Positions 7,393 to 10,692 of a stretch of 10,692 nt of DNA are shown in pieces. The notes beneath the pieces were generated by a model. It made no database searches and was not told the origin of the DNA. It saw nothing but the letters and a program-made list of their open reading frames with translations. The DNA comes from Clostridia bacterium. Lineage in GTDB: Bacteria; Bacillota; Clostridia; Caldicoprobacterales; Caldicoprobacteraceae. The stretch spans positions 1-10,692 of the forward strand of contig PKRC01000026.1 of NCBI GenBank assembly GCA_017577715.1. Direction: 5' to 3'. The position numbers and the translations under genes were made by a program. How positions within the stretch are numbered: the first letter of the stretch is position 1; every line of letters begins with the position of its first letter.

Positions 7393-7512
7393 ATGATATA
7401 TGTAATCTCAAAAGCAGGAAAACCGCTAATGTCAACTGAAAGGTACGGCAAAGTAAGGCGGTTTTTAAAGCAAGGGTTTGCAAAGGTAGTCAAACGAGGG
7501 ATGTGGTATTAA
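7393..7512 (+). pseudogene. IscB (OMEGA RNA-guided nuclease) N-terminal remnant, PLMP domain only
   Basis: From ATG 7393 the frame reads MIYVISKAGKPLMSTERYG then KVRRFLKQGFAKVVKR. This is the start of IscB/IsrB-type proteins: a short strand, the GKPLMP-like motif (here GKPLMS) and a basic RRLLKxGKAKVV helix. Resemblance stops at residue 36. GMWY and a stop follow where CPFTIQL-like residues would be expected. The RuvC parts, bridge helix and HNH domain are missing, and no continuation was seen in the following 300 bp in any forward frame. It is therefore a decayed or recombination-truncated IscB. IscB proteins of about 400-500 residues are encoded by IS200/IS605-type transposons and use an upstream omega RNA. 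The same frame is open from 7246, but the upstream part shows no IscB similarity. Confidence 0.72.
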
Positions 7513-7814
7513 GAGAAAACACAACCGGTGATGTAAAATTTCAGTAGATAATAGCAGGGAAATAGGGATAGATATAAGAGAAGAAGAGACATCATCGGGG
7601 AAACAAACAAAACCAAGCTAAAAGAAGCATGAGGTCTCATAATAGATATTCGCCAAATGATGCCTTATTGCTTTCTCTTACAGGTTTGCATGTAATAAGG
7701 TAACTGCCGTGACATATGTGGTAAGGCTATATTATTGAACGGTGGGGGCTCATCAGGGAAAATTCTTTTGGACTTATCTACTACATCTTGACACGGACGT
7801 TTATCCAAATGTTG
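7513..7814. other. Gene-free stretch between the iscB remnant and the structured RNA
   Basis: No credible coding frame was found on either strand. The stretch contains a direct repeat unit GAAAATTCTT (near 7759, again near 7817). It also contains a segment at 7784-7807 that resembles 7894-7917 inside the RNA element (both begin ACATCTTGA, then CGGAC; 18 of 24 positions agree). A perfect TTGACA at 7788-7793 has no -10 box at a usable distance. Confidence 0.5.
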
Positions 7815-7844
7815 TTGAAAATTCTTGTATTACTTTGGTATAAT
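7815..7844 (+). promoter_or_regulatory. Sigma-A-type promoter with extended -10 driving the structured RNA
   Basis: The -35 TTGAAA (7815-7820) is followed by an 18-nt spacer and a perfect -10 TATAAT (7839-7844). TGG precedes the -10, giving an extended -10. Transcription would begin near 7850-7852, exactly where the GGGGGTGGTCATACC 5' strand of the outer RNA stem begins. The agreement between promoter and RNA end supports both calls. It would also transcribe ttuA and trmI if no terminator intervenes, and none was seen. Confidence 0.65.
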
Positions 7845-7850
7845 TCAGCA

Positions 7851-8113
7851 GGGGGTGGTCATACCGACAGAATTTTTGACAACCCACTGGGTTACATCTT
7901 GATTCGGACACCTACCCAGGGGGTGCTGTAGCTCTTGTGGGGGGCAATATAAACCACAAGGTGCGTGCCGAATCCGTAGTAACCCTATAGTGCTGTATTG
8001 TAAAGCTAAGGCCATACCCGGGAACCAGGGTAAGTAAGGGCAAAACCCTTCCGCCCTGGTATTTCGTCTTGTGTGGAAGACCCCAAAAGCAAGAGTATGT
8101 GGTATGACCAACC
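7851..8113 (+). ncRNA. Large structured RNA-like element, candidate HEARO/omega-RNA class or ttuA leader
   Basis: About 263 nt hold at least six perfect helices. The ends close by GGTCATACC (7857-7865) with GGTATGACC (8101-8109), 9 bp, extended by T-A and GG-CC across one bulged A. Inside are AACCC/GGGTT (7881-7893) and GATTCGG (7901-7907) with CCGAATC (7968-7974). That stem continues as CACC/GGTG around CTTGTGG/CCACAAG (7934-7960). A long hairpin follows, ACCAGGG/CCCTGGT (8024-8060) with inner AAGGG/CCCTT. Then comes GTCTT/AAGAC (8066-8081). TACCC (8015-8019) with GGGTA (8028-8032), and a second AACCC (7981-7985) with the GGGTT at 7889-7893, offer alternative or pseudoknot pairings. The element follows a strong promoter and contains no convincing frame. 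Proximity to an iscB remnant suggests the HEARO/omega family, but no iscB follows it. Class is inferred; structure is seen. Confidence 0.6.
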
Positions 8114-8229
8114 TCATTACAGGGATAAACGGTAAAAAAGAGGAGAAAAGAAAGGTGTCAATTTTGACTGTTAAGAGAAAATAAAATTGAGGTACTGTAA
8201 TCAATATCTACAGAAGAAGGGGGATACAA

Positions 8230-9138
8230 TTGCGTTGTCGTCGTTGTGGTGAAAAAGCAGAGATATCTTTAAAGAGACATAATGCAATATTTTGTATTAA
8301 TTGTTTTCAAGTTTACTATTCAAATCAAGTGCTCCGAAACATAAAACGAGAAAAGATGTTTAATACCGACGATCGGATTTTGGTGGTTGTATCTGGCGGA
8401 AAAGACAGTATGGCCTTATGGTATATTTTATTAAAAATGGGATATAATGTAACAGGAATGCATATCAACGTGGGTATAGGAGAATATTCGGCTAGATCGC
8501 AGGAAGTAGTAGAACATTTTTCACAAAAACATAATGCTCCCGTTATAATTAAAAATACCGAAAAGGAATTTAATTTTAACATACTTGACCTTGCGCGACA
8601 ACTAAAACGGAGTACATGTTCCATATGCGGTGCGATAAAAAGGTACCTTTTTAACAAGGTGGCCCTCGATGAAGGGTTTGATGTTGTTGCCACGGGACAT
8701 AATCTGGATGATGAAGCGGCAACTCTTTTGGGTAACGTATTGAGTTGGCAGGAGGGCTATCTTGCCAAGCAGTCACCTGTACTTCCCAGTACTCATCCGA
8801 AACTAGTCAAAAAGGTAAAGCCGCTTTATACTCTAACTGAAAAGGAAAATTTGGCTTATGTAACATACAACGGTATTGAATTTTTCCAAGGTAAATGTCC
8901 ACTTGCTGTAGGAGCAAGTTCGATACTTTATAAAGAAGTTTTGAACAGGCTAGAAGAAGAAAGTCCTGGTACTAAACAACGTTTTCTCATTAACTTCTAC
9001 AAGAAAGGGAGAAACTATTTTGAGAAAGAGTCAGGCACTGTTCAGCTCAAAGAATGTAGCCTCTGTGGTCAAGTGACCACTGCAGAGGTTTGTTCATTCT
9101 GTCGATTGCGAAAAATTGCAGAAAGGAAGGAGAATTAA
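8230..9138 (+). CDS. ttuA: TtuA, tRNA-5-methyluridine(54) 2-sulfurtransferase
   Basis: This enzyme thiolates ribothymidine-54 in the T-loop of tRNA to 2-thioribothymidine, raising tRNA melting temperature. It belongs to the TtcA/TtuA branch of PP-loop ATP pyrophosphatases. The order of elements is complete: an N-terminal zinc site C3/C6/C22/C25, PP-loop SGGKDS (55-60), GIGEYSARS (82-90), [4Fe-4S] ligands C130 and C133 in CSICG plus C223 in GKCP, the TGHNLDDEA block (155-163), and a C-terminal zinc ribbon C276/C279/C288/C291. The block ASSILYKEVLN (229-239) is typical of TtuA. It is 302 residues long. The start is TTG 8230 behind AAGGGGGA (8217-8224), and the first zinc Cys is residue 3, so no shorter start is possible. 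The sulfur-carrier partner TtuB is not in the window. trmI follows after 39 nt. Confidence 0.92.
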   Translation: MRCRRCGEKAEISLKRHNAIFCINCFQVYYSNQVLRNIKREKMFNTDDRILVVVSGGKDSMALWYILLKMGYNVTGMHINVGIGEYSARSQEVVEHFSQKHNAPVIIKNTEKEFNFNILDLARQLKRSTCSICGAIKRYLFNKVALDEGFDVVATGHNLDDEAATLLGNVLSWQEGYLAKQSPVLPSTHPKLVKKVKPLYTLTEKENLAYVTYNGIEFFQGKCPLAVGASSILYKEVLNRLEEESPGTKQRFLINFYKKGRNYFEKESGTVQLKECSLCGQVTTAEVCSFCRLRKIAERKEN

Positions 9139-9177
9139 CCGGAGAAATAGACAATTATTGAAATAAGGAGGGTGAGA

Positions 9178-9945
9178 ATGCAATCGGGATTTTCTACAAA
9201 AAGGGTGATAATCGGGCCGGATGGTTTTAAAAAGGTCGTGGACATTGCATCGCCAAATAAAGTAGGGCTTCCCAATGGACAAATAGATTCAACTGAGCTT
9301 GCCGAAATAAAGCCTGGGAATAGCTTTGAAATAAAGGACACGGTTTATTACGTTTTAAACTGCGACACTTATGATTACGTGATGCACTACTTAAAGCGCA
9401 GGACACAGGTTGTCTACCCCAAGGAAGGTGCTTATATTCTCATGCGTCTTGATGTCTTCCCTGGAAAGCGCGTAGGCGAGGCGGGGACAGGGTCTGGAGC
9501 TTTTACGGTATGCCTTTCTAGGGCTGTGGGACCTCAAGGGCGAGTGTATACCTACGAACAGCGAGAGGATTTTTACAAGCTTGCAGAAAAAAATTTAAAA
9601 GACTTTTTGGAATTCGATAACGTAATAATGTATAATAAGTCTATTGAGGAAGGTATTCAGGAAAGAGATTTAGATGCCTTTTTTCTAGATGTACGAGAAC
9701 CGTGGGAAGTTATACAAATAGTACGGGAAGCGCTAAAGCCGGCAGGACACCTTGGGATTATCGTTCCTACTACAAACCAGGTTTCCCAAACTTTAATCTC
9801 TTTAGAAAAGAACAGCTTCTATATTTCGGAAGTTGTGGAGATCATGATGAGAAAATATAAACTAGTGCCTGAAAGGCTAAGGCCCAAAGATCTAATGGTA
9901 GGCCACACCGGTTATTTAATTTTTGCAAGAAAATTGGGCGAATGA
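9178..9945 (+). CDS. trmI: TrmI, tRNA (adenine(58)-N1)-methyltransferase
   Basis: This SAM-dependent methyltransferase makes m1A58 in the tRNA T-loop. An N-terminal beta-rich domain is followed by RRTQVVYPKEGAYIL (74-88), the lead-in typical of TrmI, and SAM motif I VGEAGTGSGAF (99-109). The ribose-binding acidic residue is E127 in VYTYEQRE, and the motif IV-like FFLDVREPW (168-176) has D171. The 255-residue length fits bacterial TrmI. ATG 9178 was chosen because AAGGAGG (9165-9171) ends 6 nt upstream. An in-frame GTG at 9172 directly abuts that site and cannot be used well. It lies 39 nt after ttuA, so one operon is likely. In Thermus, m1A58 promotes 2-thiolation of T54, so the neighbours act on the same tRNA loop. 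Confidence 0.93.
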   Translation: MQSGFSTKRVIIGPDGFKKVVDIASPNKVGLPNGQIDSTELAEIKPGNSFEIKDTVYYVLNCDTYDYVMHYLKRRTQVVYPKEGAYILMRLDVFPGKRVGEAGTGSGAFTVCLSRAVGPQGRVYTYEQREDFYKLAEKNLKDFLEFDNVIMYNKSIEEGIQERDLDAFFLDVREPWEVIQIVREALKPAGHLGIIVPTTNQVSQTLISLEKNSFYISEVVEIMMRKYKLVPERLRPKDLMVGHTGYLIFARKLGE

Positions 9946-9990
9946 GCAACACTGTACAAAGTAAGAGTTTTTTTTTCGTTTTCTCATAAT

Positions 9991-10241
9991 TCATCGATTA
10001 CCTCGATTTTTTAAATAGTTTTTCCAATTCTGTTTTAAAGCAGCAACAATTTCATCGTGTTTGCTGCTGTAGATGATTTTTTCGCGGTAGGCACGAGCGA
10101 AGGCAGACCGGGCTTCAGCATAGGCAACTTTAAAGGTGGCAACTAATTAAAGAGTTTTGCAGGGTTTCTCGGACCAGAGGAGTTTCCTTATCGGTTGATA
10201 TACAGTTTAACTAATGCGCTTGTATCAAGATATACAATCAT
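9991..10241 (-). pseudogene. VapC-like PIN-domain toxin remnant (frameshifted, C-terminally truncated)
   Basis: On the minus strand, ATG 10241 starts MIVYLDTSALVKLYINR, the classic PIN-domain opening with catalytic Asp6, then meets TAA at 10190-10188. Shifted frames continue the protein: KETPLVRETLQNS, then VATFKVAYAEARSAFARAY with the second acidic residue (YAEAR), ending NWKNYLKNRGNR and TGA at 9993-9991. The pieces add up to roughly the first 75-80 residues of a VapC of about 130-140. At least two frameshifts separate them, and the C-terminal acidic residues are lost. It should be inactive. Its start overlaps the stop of an antitoxin tail (ATGA), the usual vapBC arrangement. It runs convergently toward trmI. 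Confidence 0.72.
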
Positions 10242-10291
10242 TCCCTGACCTCTGATACGAAATCTAAAACACTTCTAGACTCTAAATTGCA
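10238..10291 (-). pseudogene. C-terminal tail of the cognate antitoxin (VapB/Phd-like)
   Basis: Reading minus, codons from 10291 give CNLESRSVLDFVSEVRE and TGA, overlapping the vapC start as ATGA. SVLDFVSEVRE is typical of a toxin-binding antitoxin C-terminus. An in-frame TAA lies two codons upstream and the rest of the antitoxin is missing. The loss point coincides with the dispersed motif at 10288-10311, suggesting an insertion or recombination breakpoint there. Confidence 0.45.
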
Positions 10292-10311
10292 ATATTAAAT
10301 GCAACACTTTT
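10288..10311 (+). repeat. Dispersed motif copy 2: TGCAATATTAAATGCAAC then ACTTTT
   Basis: This is the second copy of the motif at 6557-6577, same strand, with one mismatch in the 16-nt core and a 3-nt insertion. It borders the truncated antitoxin. TTGCA/TGCAA within it can form a short hairpin, and ACTTTTT/AAAAAGT follows just downstream. Confidence 0.5.
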
Positions 10312-10366
10312 TGAAAAAAGTATGATATAGATATCCAAATTTTTACTCTTTCATTTGTAAAACCTT

Positions 10367-10434
10367 ATGGTGTCAAGGAAAGGGTGGAGATTTTCGAGCG
10401 TAAGCGAGAAAATACTACCCGACCTTGACACCAT
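10367..10434. repeat. 68-bp imperfect palindrome (REP/MITE-like hairpin)
   Basis: The ends ATGGTGTCAAGG (10367-10378) and CCTTGACACCAT (10423-10434) are perfect 12-bp inverted repeats. Inside, GGGT/ACCC (10382-10385, 10417-10420) and TTTTC/GAAAA pair toward a tip GAGC-GTAA-GCGA, that is, tandem G-A mismatches below a GNRA-type loop. No U-run follows, so a terminator is unlikely. The compact, near-symmetric form resembles a REP or palindromic miniature element. Its copy number in the genome is unknown. Confidence 0.75.
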
Positions 10435-10507
10435 TTAACAGATGATATAATTGTTTCCAAGCCAGTTGGCATACCTGCCCACTTGGCCTTAATTGTATTC
10501 TATCATC

Positions 10508-10624
10508 CTAACTCTTTCGATCTCTACGTGAGCTTACTTCAACAAATAGTCCTTCTAATGTTTTGCCTTTTCTCTTACAGATTTCTAACAGTTCCCTGTA
10601 GAAACATTCGTCTTTGCCTCTCAT
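10508..10624 (-). CDS. Possible small ORF or protein scrap, unknown
   Basis: A 38-codon minus-strand frame starts at ATG 10624 behind a purine-rich GGAAAGGGGAAGCA ribosome binding site. It contains ECFYRELLEICKRKGKTL and ends KS-stop at 10508. The composition is plausible for a helical protein (Glu/Lys/Leu rich), but no family is recognised. It may be a fragment of a larger decayed gene. The surrounding 10435-10692 otherwise shows only a weak hairpin, CCAAG (10457-10461) with CTTGG (10482-10486), and no other supported gene. Confidence 0.25.
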   Translation of the reverse strand: MRGKDECFYRELLEICKRKGKTLEGLFVEVSSRRDRKS

Positions 10625-10692
10625 TGCTTCCCCTTTCCCATGACGAGTAAGGATGGCTAAAATATGCTTCGCTTCTCAAGCTCTCTAAAAGG

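Noticed and set aside
7788..7816. Perfect -35 TTGACA upstream of the RNA
   Set aside because: No -10-like sequence lies at 16-18 nt (TGTTGTT is there). The TTGAAA/TATAAT pair downstream is far better.
7851..8113. Identification of the RNA as RNase P RNA, tmRNA or a group II intron
   Set aside because: The conserved RNase P core GAGGAAAGUCC is absent, there is no tRNA-like acceptor end for tmRNA, and no intron domain V hairpin is present.
7845..8204. 119-residue open frame on the minus strand across the structured RNA
   Set aside because: Its translation shows no domain or family pattern, it is antisense to a strongly promoter-linked fold, and stem-loop GC content explains the lack of stops.
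6522..8229. CRISPR array
   Set aside because: No regularly spaced direct repeats were found. The only repeats are a 9-bp tandem pair and scattered short duplications.
9946..9980. Intrinsic terminator after trmI (T9 run at 9968-9976)
   Set aside because: Only a 3-4 bp stem (ACT/AGT) precedes the T-run, which is too weak to call.

Overview
The window looks like chromosomal DNA of a low-to-moderate GC Clostridia-type Firmicute that is probably thermophilic. Ribosome binding sites are strong and GGAGG-like, and TTG and ATG starts are mixed. The thermophily inference rests on a ttuA-trmI pair, the T-loop modification genes (s2T54 and m1A58) typical of thermophiles. The species cannot be named from sequence alone.

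The window has four blocks. (1) Positions 1-2579 hold a cobalt/nickel ECF transporter operon: cbiM (5' end outside the window, with a fused C-terminal PDGLE/CbiN-like domain), cbiQ and cbiO. (2) Positions 2731-6521 hold a tight three-gene pectin/rhamnogalacturonan cassette: a GH28 polygalacturonase-like hydrolase, a CE12 SGNH acetylesterase and a two-domain GH43 enzyme. None has a signal peptide, so they probably act on imported oligosaccharides in the cytoplasm. (3) Positions 6522-8229 are a gene graveyard. It holds a fragment of a mannitol-1-phosphate/polyol dehydrogenase, abutted at the base level by the first ~25 residues of a response-regulator receiver domain. It also holds the first ~36 residues of an IscB-type (OMEGA) RNA-guided nuclease behind a foldable segment. 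Last comes a strongly structured ~260-nt RNA-like element (7851-8113) with its own extended -10 promoter and a perfect 9-bp end-closing stem. (4) Positions 8230-9945 hold ttuA and trmI, whose products modify adjacent tRNA T-loop positions.

From 9946 to the end, the minus strand carries a frameshifted, C-terminally truncated VapC (PIN) toxin remnant with the tail of its antitoxin. Next come a 68-bp imperfect palindrome and a possible 38-codon ORF of unknown meaning. A ~20-bp motif occurs both just after the GH43 gene (6557-6577) and exactly where the antitoxin remnant ends (10288-10311), which suggests recurring ends of a lost mobile element.

The most interesting part is 7300-8229, which combines an iscB remnant, two structured segments and a promoter ahead of the tRNA-modification operon. 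It could be the decayed remains of an IscB/HEARO (omega-RNA) element. Alternatively, the large RNA could be an independent non-coding RNA or a leader for ttuA.
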